Positions 35,401 through 47,950 of a stretch of 64,000 nucleotides of DNA are shown here, one piece after another. The notes below the pieces were generated by a model. The model saw only the letters and a program-made list of their open reading frames with translations, was not told where the DNA came from and made no database searches. This DNA is from Haliclona indistincta (Eukaryota > Porifera > Demospongiae > Haplosclerida > Chalinidae): NCBI GenBank assembly GCA_964017065.1, contig OZ024784.1, forward strand, positions 2,602,598 to 2,666,597. The letters run 5' to 3'. The translations under genes were made by a program, and so were the position numbers. How positions within the stretch are numbered: position 1 is the first letter of the stretch; every line of letters starts with the position of its first letter.

Positions 35401-36543
35401 TCTTTGTACGCCATGTGAGCATCTTTTCTAAATAAAAAAGACACAAGAAAGTTCAGCTGAACCATACCGGCTCACACATACCTTATCGTGACTGGATTCA
35501 TATCAATGTTGAGATAAGGTGCTAAAATGGAAGGTAACAAAACTGGAGAAAATTAAGTTGACAACATACCAGCTGTAGCAAAGTCCCACAGTGACAGGGC
35601 ACCATATTGATGCAAAAGACACGAGATGTATACAGTATCAGTCATAACTCCAGTCAGGTTAGAGGCTGCACTAAACGTACCGATGAGCATTCGTGTACTG
35701 TCTGAATAATGCTGAATAGTGACTGATTATGATATGTATTCCTCACAGCTTCATACTTTACCTTCAGCTTGGTCTCAAAATCTTCATAATCTACACCTCC
35801 AGACGAAGACTCTTCTATCATCACTACCTAAATTTTTTTAAAGATGGGCCCGTTCATTGTACAGTTGGCTCTGTATTATAGCAACACCTTGCTCACCTCT
35901 GCTCCTAACTCTCTCCATGGTAGCAAGTTTGAATGATGCTCAAACGGACCGACAAACACTATCTAAATGTTTAATAAAATGATTGATTGAGCATATAGCC
36001 CCGCCTACTGGTGGAGATGAGAGGTTGAGAAGGTGAATCAGTGTGTGAACAGCTCCTGTGGTGCCGCTACCAGTGAATAACACTACATCAGATTCTGATG
36101 CATTGACTACACTGCGTATTATATCTCTATGAACAGATGAATGAGAACAGAGAGATTATAATTATTTTATTAGCTTCTTACCGAGCTTCCTCTCTGAAGT
36201 GGGTTGTTTGGCGTGACAGGTGTGAGGTACCTGTGTGTGTATTAGCATACAGTGGAAGAACAGTAGAGTTGAGATAGTCTTCAACGAAAGAGAGAGCACT
36301 GAAGTGATTAAGAATGGTCCAATGCACACATGCAAACTTATCTCTTACCGTCCAGACGCTGTATAGTCTGCATAAACCACTATATGGACAAAGATGCGGT
36401 GTTTTATAGCGTTATAAGCTATCTACTGAATCCAACTAACCTTTACGTCGTCCAAACGGACCAGGAATTGTTGTGTTAAAGCCTAACTGGCTCTCCTCGA
36501 TGACTTTCAACAACTGACAGTCACCATTTGGATTCATATCCAT
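32453..36543 (-). CDS. Class V aminotransferase (cysteine-desulfurase-like) fused to TtcA-like tRNA 2-thiolase
   Basis: Twenty-three exons in continuous phase give 888 aa: 36543-36441, 36379-36349, 36298-36182, 36126-36009, 35962-35897, 35827-35762, 35711-35570, 35521-35482, 35427-35277, 35223-35113, 34790-34744, 34687-34477, 34406-34345, 34300-33991, 33942-33892, 33840-33562, 33514-33392, 33338-33221, 33172-33022, 32973-32911, 32855-32783, 32732-32679, 32632-32453. The N-terminal ~500 residues are a PLP fold. [25 protein letters not shown] and [12 protein letters not shown] are visible; SMHKFVGG holds the PLP lysine (~K245). [10 protein letters not shown] places a SufS-like persulfide cysteine at ~C395. 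Residues ~600-888 are a TtcA-type PP-loop ATPase: SGGKDS (654-659), [10 protein letters not shown] with C731/C734, GQHLDDLAE, and CPACF with C821/C824. In bacteria TtcA uses desulfurase-derived sulfur to make 2-thiocytidine in tRNA. One polypeptide here could hold both steps. A single transcript is inferred from phase and spacing. Confidence 0.85.
34791..35112 (-). other. 322-bp intron within the fusion gene
   Basis: The longest intron of this gene, between MRLKQ and AVGPDL of the aminotransferase. AT-rich, nothing recognised. The domain junction (exons 15-16) has only ordinary short introns, so no intergenic-sized gap separates the two enzyme halves. Confidence 0.6.
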
Positions 36544-36769
36544 TGCGATACAAAATTAAAATCGAGCACATTGTTTTGCGCATGCGCATCAGACAACAAA
36601 AATGAACAAACGGTTCGGATCGTACTATATAATCGGTGCACCGGTGAGAAAAGCAGTTGAAGAAAAAGAGAATCTAAAACACATAAACAGTCTTTATGTT
36701 GTTATGTGTGATTAATAACAAAATTTGAGCACACACGCACACAAAACAAAAAATTAATATCTATTAAAT

Positions 36770-39700
36770 TCAAATTAGCACTTCAGTGGAGGGGTCGATT
36801 TTGTAATGAAAACGTGGAGTGACATTTGCTGACAATGAAGGGGCAGATTCACTGCTCAGAGATCCAGTGGGTGTCTTTTGAACAACAGACTTGCACTCAA
36901 GTTCAGAAGTATCGACTGGAGAATTACGAAGAATAGGAGAACGACGAGGATTGAAATCAGGCATGTTCTCAACACTATTTCCACCGGATATCTTTCGCTT
37001 CTTCTTAGCCTGTCGAGAGCTCTCTCTGCCAGCACTGTTAGTCTTCCAAAATGTCAGGTAAGAGGAAGGACTATAGCGATAATGACGAGGCTTTAGAGAA
37101 TCAGGATCAAGAATGGGCATCGAGGAATAGATAGGGTTGGCTAGCATTGCTTTGTGAGGGAGTTTAGGAGAGCTGACTTGAACTAGACTGGACGATCCCA
37201 GGTTGTCAGACTGAATGCTGACACCACTCGACATACGAGCGTGAAGAGGAAGAGAAGAAGAGGCATAGGGTGTGGCAGAGGTGGTACTGTAGGGAACAGG
37301 AGACTCAAGAGTGGTGTCTATACGAGTGTTGACTGCTTCAGTAGAAGAGACAGAATTAGTGTGAGAAGAGTTGTTAGAGAAAGCTGAATCAACGCTGTTT
37401 GACACCTCGTGAGTGCAGTCGAAAGCAGAGGAAGGTTGAGCACAGTTAGAGTGAGTAAGCGGAGAAGAAACACACTCGCTCTCGCCTACTGCAGAGTCAT
37501 TACTGAGATGTCTTTTGTGGTTATCAAAAATATTTGGTCTATCATCTTCTCCTTCTATTAGCATGTCCTCCAAGTCCTTCATTACTTGTTCCAGCGATCG
37601 CTCAGTGTCACTGAAACTACGACTACGAATCACACCCAAATTAGCCCCTGTAGTGATGTGAGGAGGAATGGTGGGTTCAACAGGAAGGCTGACACGATGA
37701 ATGCAGTCAGAACTCCGCGAACGAGACACCTCAGGAGTAACTTCAGGACTGGGGGGAGTGTATTCTACATCAGCATCTGACTCCCATAACCTGAGGAAGA
37801 TAGTACCACTAACATGGATGACGGTGTTAATGCATTCACATACCCCATCTCCTTGCACTTTCTTGTTAGAATGGCATCCAATGCCTCATGATCTGACAGG
37901 AGCAAGTCACGCAGTCCTCTATCAAACAAGTCAGCTGGAATCTGTAAGGATGTATTACAACATCTCTCATATCCTGTTTTACTCTAAACCTTCTAATACA
38001 CACACAAGAAAAGCAAAGTAGTGTTGTTATTGGAAAGCAATGGACCCAGAAGTGACAGATATCATGAGCACTGGACAAGTTTTACAACAGGTGCAAGCAC
38101 CTGGGAAAGCTGGAAATATTAGGCAAGTGTATCAAACAACAAAATAATCCTAAAGTCAGGAATTTACAGGAACAGATGATGAACAGCCATTCCAAAGCCA
38201 GTGAGCCTCCCTAGTACATGACCAAGTACAATGGGTGGGCTGGAAGGTACTTTTTGATGAATTCTTTCGCTCCCACTGGCGTTCTATGAGCTGTGAGCTC
38301 TGTTAGACCACTAGGCAGCAGTCTCTGCCCACATGCATACACACACGTTCTCTCTTACTCACTCTCTTCTCACTCACAGTAAAAATCGTATCATGCATCC
38401 TAATCAGATCCTGCATCACTCTGCACACATGGTTGAGCTCCTCGGGATCCTGCTTGGTGACCTGATAACTGCCGGGAGCCGCTGACTTCCGCTATAGAAG
38501 TGACACACAGATAACAACACAGCACTGTAAACAATCATTAGGAAAATGGAGACAAACCAACACATTAGGACATGTCAAACAGATGCAAACAGTGTAACTT
38601 TGCACTCCTACAATTCCCGTAGCATCAACAGCCATACATGTATGCATATTTACATACATGTACTTTTATGTAGGCAGATAGTGTTCCTATCAACATGGTT
38701 CAAATAATATAGCAAAGGATCACTGAATGGTCAGCGTAGGTGGCGTGTAAGGTTACATATACCAGTTCACGATTGTTGACTCAAACTGAAACTTTTAGCA
38801 ACTACTCAAACCATCCACAGAAGACTACATAAATACTCTAAGACTAAAATAACAGAAACTGAAACATTACGCTATCGAACCCACATGTGTACATGTGCGT
38901 AACAAGAGCAAGTGCCTGTGATGTGTATTGAGATAAGATGCTGTGCTATAATCACTTGAAACGCAATACGCTTGTACAGTTCGACTAGTGGGTCATAATT
39001 AGCTTCAAATTAATCAGAACACAATATACCATTGAGAGTGCGATATCAGCAGCCATGGAAACTGAACCATAGTACAGGGAGGAGTCCCTCAATGTGGAGT
39101 GAGGGGTCATTATGATTGGGTTACCATACCAATGCATTGGATGGTTGCTAATGAGGAAATGACTATTTAGACCAGACACCAGTTCAAGGTGTAGATTACA
39201 TTAGAGTGGTACGTGTTATGGTTTCTATAAGGATTATGGACATAGACGCAATACTGTGAAGGTGTCAAAAGGTGATACCCAGTAACCAACAACACAACCA
39301 GCATTGAATGAGAATTGTCAGATCATGAAATCAACAATATTGTGATTATAATATATATATACCTTGTTCTCATTGTGGAGGAGGTTGGGTCCTAGAATGG
39401 TGCCGAGGTTCTCTTCGGACATCTTGTTACCTGAAACCTGGAGAGAATAAAAATTATGCAAAATTTCTTTCTTGTTTCTCTATCTGCACCTCGGTTCCGT
39501 CGATGAGAATGATGTCATTTGCGTGAAGAGCTACTCGTGAGAAAAACTGCAGCACAACTTGAAGAGTGTCTCTGTTCGGTCTGGGAAGCAGCAGACAAAG
39601 GAGGCGAAGAGCATCTCTCTTCTGTCCAGGATTTTGAAACTCTGGTAAGAGAGAGGTTAAATGGTCAGCCAAGAATACCAAGAAAAGCACCCAATAAACT

Positions 39701-42700
39701 AACGTGTACATTCTCATCACCAAACAAAATGCTTTGCTAACAACTAGAAGCCGTTGGTCTTCAAAAGAGCCAAATATTTACAGCACAAGGCTCAGACATA
39801 GCATCTATAAAGCTGTGACTTTCTTCCCGGTGTGTTTATCAGCGATATAGAGCCAACACCTTGTACCAAAACCACAACATGTGTAATGAGTACAACACAC
39901 CTTAGCAAAAAGAAGAGATTAATGTGTATCGCATCATTATGCGATTATGTGCAGTGTCACACAATGTGTTTGCGCTTCATATGGTGCCTATCTAAGTCAT
40001 GTCAGCATGTGTTACTGAGGTCATCAGTTACAAGGTCAATAGCAATTGTGACTCTGTATGACAACATTGTAGTAGCTTTAGTAAACACATTAGTATACTG
40101 ACACAGGAATGATATAGTAGTCTACTAAATGAGGAAGTATCATGTAGTGAGCGAGACTTACTTCTTGTCTGCAGAAAGGGATGATAGAGCTCTCTAGGAA
40201 TCAGGGGTTCAGGAAGAGAACGAAAAAATTCTTTGAGAAGGCACGCCACGTCGTGGGGATTCGTGTCAGCTGTAAGCTCCACATCTTCTCCACGGTCAAA
40301 CTTACGACGAATCTAGAGAGAATGGGAGAGAGAGTGAGTGAGCTGAAAAGTGTGGGAGTGTCAAATCATATCAAAGCTCACTATTCACCACCTGCACTAA
40401 ACTCAGCTCGTGAATACAATTAAAGCACCTGCCACACCCAGTCTAAATCTAGTATATACACAGACATTTGTGCCAGCTTCAATAAACAGTATTACAATAA
40501 CCACTAAATTCCATAATTCTATAGCACATGCATTATTATGACATGCATTATTATGACATGCATTATAACAAAAAACCACACACAATGTCAAATTTACTGT
40601 ATTCTCTCCAGATTCTAGTAACAACAGCTCCAATGCTAACAAACTAACTTAGTTCTTACCAACAGTAAGGCACAAACAACAACAGCTGGAGGGCATCTCC
40701 CCTTACATCCCAAAAACACACTGTACAAACATAATCAGTAGAACAGCATCCCATACTGTATAAGCTATGCTACAATGAAACCTGTCTAAACAGCAAGCAT
40801 AATTGGACATTTCCTTCTAAAGGGGGCATATATATATATATATGTATGTAGGATTATCACTCTGTGTCTGTGGTCATGTGTTGTTGTGTGGTGTAGATTT
40901 GCTCACTATACTGTAAATGCATTAGTTGCGTAAATGTGCTCAAATGTCGTAAACACCATACACTATAAATCATATAAGCCCAAGCAGCTCAGTCTTGTGA
41001 TTACAGCTTGAACCATATAACTGTGTGACCAGCAGTGGAGTATGCATTGTTGTGTCAAGATAGCAAGGTGGTAATATCTGAACCAGCTGTAACAAGATTA
41101 GCTGTTCTCTGGACAGTCAAACACACCCAACATTCCAATAGTCTGCCAATAGACTTTTGACACCAGCAGTACACCAGCAAGCATCTTACATGTGTGTTTA
41201 GTGATTGGAGACTCGGTATGTAGTCTATACACCACATGTACAGTCTATACACCACATGGTGTCATCATCATCATCATCATCATCATCAGTGTGTGTTTAC
41301 TGTAACAAATGAGTGTGTGTGAGTTAACTAGTGTGAAAGAGTCAATTATCTAATAACAGGATTGCTAATATGCATCATCAGTGTCTAACATATTGTAACA
41401 AGACACCAGTTACACTCCACAGACACCATGTCCTGTTGTCTAGTACACAAACCTCATCTATGCGAGCCTTGGCGCCTGGTACACGAAATATGCCTTCCGT
41501 TCTCAGACCTACGAACAAGCAAGAAAAGAATGAAGAGGGAGGGAGGAGGAAAGGGGGAGTGGAAAAAGATGGCAATAATAAAGACAAACAAATGCTTCAT
41601 AAGCTGCATTACATACACATACCTAGAAATAAACATAATTACTATTGAAAATAATATCTATTGAGAAGCCATTTTAAGCGTACAAGAATGACACGCATCT
41701 TTTCTCCCTCACCGTGGTTGTCTAAGAACTGTATTGCTTGTCGAACAATGAGAGGAATTTGAGCTTTGCAAGGAAGCAGAGTCTCCAATCGAAAAGTGGC
41801 GGGCGAAGAAGGCAATTTTGATGATAAGTCAAGATCGTCGAGAAGTGGATGCTCATTTTCGCCCTCCTCGCCATCCTCAAGTGATGATGCTATAGGTTGA
41901 TTCTAGAGAGGAGGAGAGGGAGGAGAAGATTATGGAAATACATAATGTAATTGACTATACAAATACTTGTTGTTGTGTGGGCTCTGTTGGGAAAACACAC
42001 CAACACTCACTGGGTGTGGTCTAGGAAATGTGTTGGAATTGGGAGTAATAGGAGAAGGAGTGGTAGGAAGAGATGTAGCTATTGTGTGTGTGGGTGAGTG
42101 CAGGGGACCGGAGTCCACAGTGGACACGACTGAGTTCAGAGGTTGACCGAACACAGCAGTGTTGGAAGAATTTGCTGCAGAGAGAGAGAGAGAATGAACA
42201 GATGACCATTGTTTAATAAGCTAGAACGAGAGAAAGCAACAACGATACAGATAGTTAACGGCGTAGACGTATCATGCGTGACCACTTACATGGACTATCA
42301 ATTGTTGATGGCCGTTTCCTCATAGACAATCGTTGCAACACACCACGTACTGGAGCCACTGCTGGGAGGAAATGACAGAAAGTAACAATCTACCACAAAC
42401 TAATGCACAATCAAAATGAACTTAACAATAACATTGATAGAACATTGAAAATGAGTACTAAAAACAACATAAACATGTCGAACAGCAACAGAGATACTGT
42501 CAAAGAAAAACAGAAAAGAAGACTATAGCAACAGTCATTAGAACCTTTGAGTATCGAGTAAGATACACTGATCTCCATTCCTTGCAAGCGCCCGATCGAC
42601 ACTCGCTGTAAACACTCCATTTCTACTTTCGACAGTTCGGTTGTGTTTAGACTTTGCAAGGTGATGTGATGTCCCCATACACTCTCCCACTCGCAGTTAG

Positions 42701-43252
42701 CCTGTTGTTGGAGAGGATGTGGGTTAGGTATGATAATACATGTCATTTTGAACTCTTGTATAATCACACTGTTATGCCTGCTGTTGAGCCCCGCGCACAC
42801 AGCCACACACACACACTCACGACAATTTCCCTCCATTGCATTATAATCACAGTCCTCACCTTGCATGGTTTCCACACAAAGCTGATCTCGACTTCTTCAC
42901 CGTTGTTTCTCTTTGCTGGAAAAATCTTGAACATGCTCTTTCCACTGCCAGACGAAGAACGACCACGGAAAGACGAATCTGGGCTAGATGGACCTCTATC
43001 CATGTAGTCATCCATAAAAGCGGGGTGAAGGCGAAGCCCGCCATTGTCCGTTTCTTTGCTGCGTTTGAAAAGACCAGCGAGGCGTTTGTGCATTCTGGCG
43101 CTCTTTCTACCTCTGTTTTGCACCGACAGAGGAGGTTTTGCTAGGTTCATGACAACACCAGGCGGAGCAGCGGCTGTAGCAGGCCTCAAGCTCTCTGGGT
43201 AGCGCAAACTGTGTCGGCCGTACTTGGTGAAACCAGGTGGTGAGGAAGACAT
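36770..43252 (-). CDS. RhoGAP protein, ARHGAP6/ARHGAP36-like
   Basis: GTPase-activating protein for Rho-family GTPases. Twelve exons give 880 aa: 43252-42860, 42701-42545, 42361-42290, 42174-42011, 41902-41713, 41508-41453, 40312-40162, 39641-39490, 39437-39363, 38491-38378, 37941-37844, 37790-36770. The RhoGAP domain starts near AVFGQPL. The arginine finger is GIFRVPG, followed by RRKFDRGEDVEL, DVACLLKEFFRSLPEPLIPREL, ALHANDI and GNKMSEENLGTILGPNLLH. LLLPRPNRDTLQVVLQFF and the region after the domain (TIFTIPADL; DHEALDAILTRK) fit ARHGAP6. The N-terminal ~290 residues have a basic SARMHKRLAGLFKRSK patch and a conserved-looking CEWESVWGH segment. The Ser-rich C-terminal exon is 340 aa. The first ATG at 43252 was taken as start. 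Confidence 0.88.
38190..38340 (-). mobile_element. Second copy of the PCF11-intron SINE family (partial)
   Basis: Read on the minus strand, CTAGTGGTCTAAC resembles a decayed A-box region. It is followed by a body, AAGTACCTTCCAGCCCACCC and GTACTTGGTCATGTACT, that aligns with the element at 17680-18022. It lies in the RhoGAP intron between exons 38491-38378 and 37941-37844. The B box is degenerate. Confidence 0.45.
38492..39362 (-). other. 871-bp RhoGAP intron, no recognised content
   Basis: Separates the exon ending LLHNENK from that starting RKSAAPG. A short (AT) run lies at its 5' end. No repeat or RNA gene recognised. Confidence 0.5.
40313..41452 (-). other. 1.1-kb RhoGAP intron with small tandem repeats
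   Basis: The intron lies within the RhoGAP domain, just after the arginine-finger exon. It holds a 15-bp unit ACATGCATTATTATG repeated 2.7 times (40526-40566), an (AT) run near 40827-40843 and a (CAT)n tract at 41262-41288. No coding content was recognised. Confidence 0.6.
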
Positions 43253-43514
43253 GGTTGATGTAGGGCCAGGGGGCGGAGAGAATTGACGATATCTCGTGAT
43301 CACGTTCACAAACACAGTAGGAGAAGGCTACCTCAAACAAACATCTATCACTGTTTTGAATGGCCAGGCAAAAACACAAGTCCATGCACGGCACTGCAGA
43401 ACCAAAGTTTGCAGCAGGCGAGATAATAATACAATTGAAGGTGTGGCTTACGTGGAAATTACTATACCGTAAATCCTATTACAAGCTGCTAATAATAGAA
43501 AATCAGCATCAGTG
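43253..43514. promoter_or_regulatory. Shared promoter region RhoGAP / Maf-like
   Basis: 262 bp between divergent start codons. No TATA box is evident. The RhoGAP reading frame stays open without an ATG to 43315, so its start could lie in an upstream exon. Confidence 0.4.
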
Positions 43515-44498
43515 ATGATTCGTCGAATTGTGCAGCAACTAAACGGCAGAAAAATAATACTGGCCAGTGGTTCACCTCGTAGAAAAGAGATTCTGCAGAA
43601 CGTGGTTAGGCCAAGTAAATTATAATAACCAATGAAAATTTATTAAATTATACTAAATAATACAAGGGTCTTCCATTTGAAGTGCAACCATCTCTATTTG
43701 AAGAGAACTTGGATAAGTCCTCTTTTAAAAATTGCTGGGATTATGCTGTTGAGACATCTCGTGGAAAAGCCAGAGAAGTAGCGGAACGATTGAAGGTTCC
43801 AAAGAAAAGCTAGATAATAGCTAGGTCAGATATAATCGATCACAGTATATGTGAATTGTTTAGGATGAGACTGGCTGGGGTATTATAGTTGCAGCTGATA
43901 CTATTGTAGTAAGTCATATTAGTTTTTTGATTACTTGATAATGATCGAACTGTCATTAGGTGAAGGATGGTGAGATCATGGAAAAACCAAAAACTAATGC
44001 AAGAGCTAGTGAAATGCTGCACAGGTCTGTATGTTGTTAGTCTGTATTTGCATGAATTTTCTATGATTATTACAGGTTAAGTGGATCAACTCATACTGTA
44101 TGTACTGGAATGACACTTGTGTATCGCAGAGAAAATCAGCTAGTGGAGCATAGCTTCAAGGAAGTGACACAAGTGACCTTTGCACCACTGACTGATGAGC
44201 TAGTTGAGGATTATGTCAGAACAGGAGAACCTCTGTAATGAACTGTTGTTATTATAGTAATCATCACTGTAAAATACCTCTTCTACAGAGACAAGGCCGG
44301 AGCGTATCCACATCACACAAGTACCTAGCTAGATGTACTCTGACATAATTATTAGTTTCCTGACTCACTCACTTCAGCTATGGTATACAAGGCCTCGGCG
44401 GTACATTGGTAAGTTCCATTACAGGCGACTACTACAATGTGGTTGGACTGCCTCTACATCATCTTTGCAGTGAATTGAACAAAATACTGCAATGCTAA
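43515..44498 (+). CDS. Maf/YhdE-type nucleotide pyrophosphatase (ASMTL N-domain-like)
   Basis: House-cleaning enzyme that hydrolyses dTTP, UTP or modified nucleoside triphosphates to monophosphates. Seven exons (43515-43604, 43667-43795, 43864-43908, 43960-44024, 44076-44234, 44289-44303, 44378-44498) give 207 aa, the usual family length. The signature [12 protein letters not shown], the block [11 protein letters not shown], the catalytic-acid segment [19 protein letters not shown] and the C-terminal [10 protein letters not shown] and [11 protein letters not shown] are all present. No methyltransferase domain follows, so it matches the free-standing form and not full-length vertebrate ASMTL. 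Exon 6 is only 15 nt. The gene converges on the monooxygenase-fusion array, its stop being 77 bp from the next. Confidence 0.9.
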
Positions 44499-44575
44499 TA
44501 TTATTTAAACAAAAATGTTCATTTTACATGACTACACACTAATAGTCAGCTGTCTATTACTGTTCAAATGTGATG

Positions 44576-47500
44576 CTAGTGTTCCTCAAAGACAGAAACA
44601 ACGACTTTTCCACGAGTGTGACCACCCTCTACGTGTTGATGAGCGGCAACCATTTCATCCATCGAATACACTGCTCCCAGGATTGGTTTAATAGCTCCTG
44701 TTTCTATCAGCTTTGTAACTGCTCGAAGAGTATCTCCACTTGGCTGAGCTACTGAATAGTGGAATCGACGACCACCAAAGGTGCGGTTGCTTACTATCTT
44801 AAATCGATAGTACGACTGGAAGATAAGAGATCCAAGAAACCCTCCAAACTGACTACTGAAGTATGGGCCTGGGCTTCGTAGAGAAACATATACTCCTCCT
44901 CTAAACAACTTGAGCAGTTTGAGAGAAACATGCTCATTGTGCTGGGTAGAATCAAGAACGACATCGTAGTGCTTTGGGAGACTGGAAAGATCATCGGTTT
45001 TGTAGTCGAGGACTATGTCCGCTCCAAGGCTCTTAACGAATGCCTTGTTGTTGGCAGAACAAGTGGCAGTGATTGTGGCACCCCATCCCTTTAGCAGCTG
45101 GACTGCAAAGCAACCAACTCCTCCCGAACCAGCGTGAACTAGAACTCTCTTTCCTTTTGCATTCTCAGGAGTGAGGCCAGCATGCTGTACTAAAGCAGTC
45201 CACACAGTCACAGCAACCCATGGCAGAGATGCTGCCTCTTTATGACTGATGCCACGAGGCTTCGTGGCCACTTCATCTTCATCCACACAAGTATACTCAG
45301 CATGAGTACCATTTCGGTTAACAGATACAGCTGCGAAAACTTTGTCACCTGGGGAATATTTAACCACTTCATCTCCCACAGCTACTACCTCTCCAGAACA
45401 ATCTCGACCGAGAACAAGTGGAAACAGGTTCCGACCGGCAGCTGCAGCAGCAGAGGAAAGCATAGCAGATCCATAGCCCTGACGAAGCATCGTGTCAATG
45501 GGATTGATAGAGGCTGCATGAACGCGAATCACCACATCTTTCGGACCAAACGTTGTCACAAATCGACGATCCATTGTAAGGGCATTGGTTGCATGACCAA
45601 ACTGTGTGGTTAGCCAAGCAGTATGACGAGACACCTGCTGCACGAATGGAGGGTTTTGCTGCCTTCTCTCTAGCCATCCACGAAACACAGTGAGAACAGA
45701 TGCTCCAGCAAGACCACCAATCAGAAGCTTTCTGAATGAAATACTTGAGCCAAATCTCTGATGCAGCAAGCCAGCTACAACTGCACTTACTCCTATGTCA
45801 AATAGAAAGCCTAACCTAGGAGATTGAGTAGACAAAGATGATGACTTTCGCTTATTTGTGTAAGGAGCATCGCCTCTCACTACTGGAACAATGGTTTCGT
45901 CAACCTCCAAAGCACTTGGTTGGTAGTTAGAGCGCCAAGCGACAATTCCGTCAGGTCGAACAAGATAGTATTTGCAGTCATAATGCTGCAGTACCTCTGG
46001 AGATGAAGAAATGACCTTCACGTCGAAGGGAACTCCATGCTTGGTCAATCCTTCTTGAAGTAGTAAGCAGTTCGACTGGTCTCCACCGATGATCAGAAGC
46101 ATGAAGCACTTCCCAAATATGTCGAGAATTGTCGGGTAGTCAGGAAGAATGACGTGAGGAGCTCGACAACCAGGAAGAGAAGATTGAACAAACTTGTTTG
46201 TCGTTACCAATTGATTGGTTGAGATAGCTTCGTGGCAAATTATGTTTGACTGAGTATACTGGAAGCCAAGAATGGAATTGTTAACAACATTTAGAAAGGA
46301 TTTACTAGCTATGTTAAATATAGCTCCTATCAGAGTGTTGACAAGTGGTGTACGAGCAAGAGTAGCCAAGACACTGGGAGCTGTGAACAATGATGTTCCA
46401 GTTGGTGCAAGAGCTACTCGACGATTGGCATCTGCAATCTTGACTCGTTCAAGCTCATATGAATTAAGCAAATTCTTTCCGCCCCAGCCTCGTACCATGG
46501 CTTCTATTTTCCAACCCAGATTCGAAGCATCACCAATGCCGGTATTCAGACCAAGACCACCTACTGGCAACCACTGGTGAGCAGCATCACCAACAAGAAG
46601 CACACGACCAACACGATACTTGGTGGAGATGAGCGCATGCATGTTATACGGAGAGGCATCCGTAATTGTGATAGGAATGTCATTGCGACCGATGGCTAAC
46701 TGGGTGAACTCTTTTGCTTGCTGGCACCTTTCATTCAGTTGCTCATCTGTGGTGTTTGGAGGTAGTATGTTGTGATAAGCAAACATTCCATCATTATTTA
46801 ATGAAATAATGATACCAAAAGTGACTGGGTCGACAAGCGTGTAAAATCCCATTTTCTTTTCTTTTTTTAATCGTGCCAGTAACTCAGGTGATTTAAATGT
46901 GATGCTACAAGCTCTTTGAACAACAAATCGTCCATATGTGTGAATACCTACACTCTTTCGGACCCAACTTTTTCCACCATCACAACCCAGAAGATACTTT
47001 CCACGTAGCTTCTTCTCTTTTCCTGCAGTGTCTCGAATGACCAATGTGATGCCTTCGTCATCCTGCACCAGTGATGTTGCCTCCCAGCCCCACATTATGC
47101 TCGCCTCAGGTCGTGACCTCAGACCATCTTCAAGAATTGGCTCCTGTGCGAATTGAGGACACAACATTGATGGACAAATCGAGTCATTGAGGTCAAAAGA
47201 AGGAAAAGTTCTTCCGTCTTTACCATCAGCAACATCACCCCAGGACAGCAACCTTAGACCCAAAAGAACTGAATCAAACATATTGACACTGACTTGAGTA
47301 TATACAGGCTCATTACGAGGGTACGAACGACGCTGAAATGTGTCTTCAAGCCCAATACGGCGCATATGTTCCATGGTCCGTGGATTCACCGCAAATGCAC
47401 GGGCACAATTTGACGTTCCTGGCCGCTTTTCAATCACGACTGACTTTATACTCCTGAGAGAAAGAAACATTACTTTTAATCATTAATTTTGATGATCCCA

Positions 47501-47817
47501 GACTTTCATTATTTAAATGTAGCATATCTCACGACTGTGGGTGCAGCTACCCTCTTCACAATCGGCTAAAGCTAGCATGCTGGCAACTTTGAACACTTGT
47601 TGTTAAAGCTACTAGCGTGCAACGCCAGGCTTGATTATGCTTGCATGGTAGAGGTTGTGAATTTTAGTAATTGGCAGTATAAACTATGCTTCTGCTATCA
47701 CCTAGGATCAGTATACAATAACTCATCTCACCTGTATGCGAGTTCATTGGCCATAAACAGGCCGACTGGGCCTGCACCAACGATCAATACTTCTGTCTCT
47801 ATCAGCGGAGAGTCCAT
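44576..47817 (-). CDS. FAD aromatic monooxygenase fused to RTN4IP1-like oxidoreductase, copy 1
   Basis: Two exons (47817-47732, 47453-44576) encode 987 aa. Exon 1 supplies the FAD nucleotide-binding start VLIVGAGPVGLFMANELAYR. Exon 2 continues the PheA/TfdB-type monooxygenase, including GDAAHQWLPVGGLGLNTGIG, which contacts FAD and ribityl. The thioredoxin-like C-terminal domain of that family follows (GCRAPHVILPD; LVRPDGIVAWRS). After two hydrophobic segments (FLFDIGVSAVVAGLL; LLIGGLAGASVLTVF) comes a complete medium-chain NADPH oxidoreductase like RTN4IP1: INPIDTMLRQGYG, PLVLGRDCSGEVVAVG, VLVHAGSGGVGCFAVQLLK and the C-terminal HTRGKVVVSV. Human RTN4IP1 is mitochondrial and linked to coenzyme Q metabolism. 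The substrate here is unknown. The C terminus carries four extra residues (FEEH) compared with copies 2 and 3. Confidence 0.88.
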
Positions 47818-47950
47818 CTTTGAAGTGCTGACTGTAGCAGCCTAGCAGACGTTCAGCTCCGCCCTCTTTGATTTGTATGACTTCGAGCAAAAAATAATTA
47901 CAATTAACAAAAATAAACGACATGCAGGTACATTACTAGTTCTAATGTTC

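Noticed and set aside
41262..41288. Possible CRISPR-like regular repeat
   Set aside because: It is a simple (CAT)n microsatellite. No spacer-repeat structure is present anywhere in the window.
46272..46580. Plus-strand ~100-residue frames recurring in each monooxygenase copy
   Set aside because: They recur because the underlying genes are duplicated. They are antisense shadows with no independent start context.
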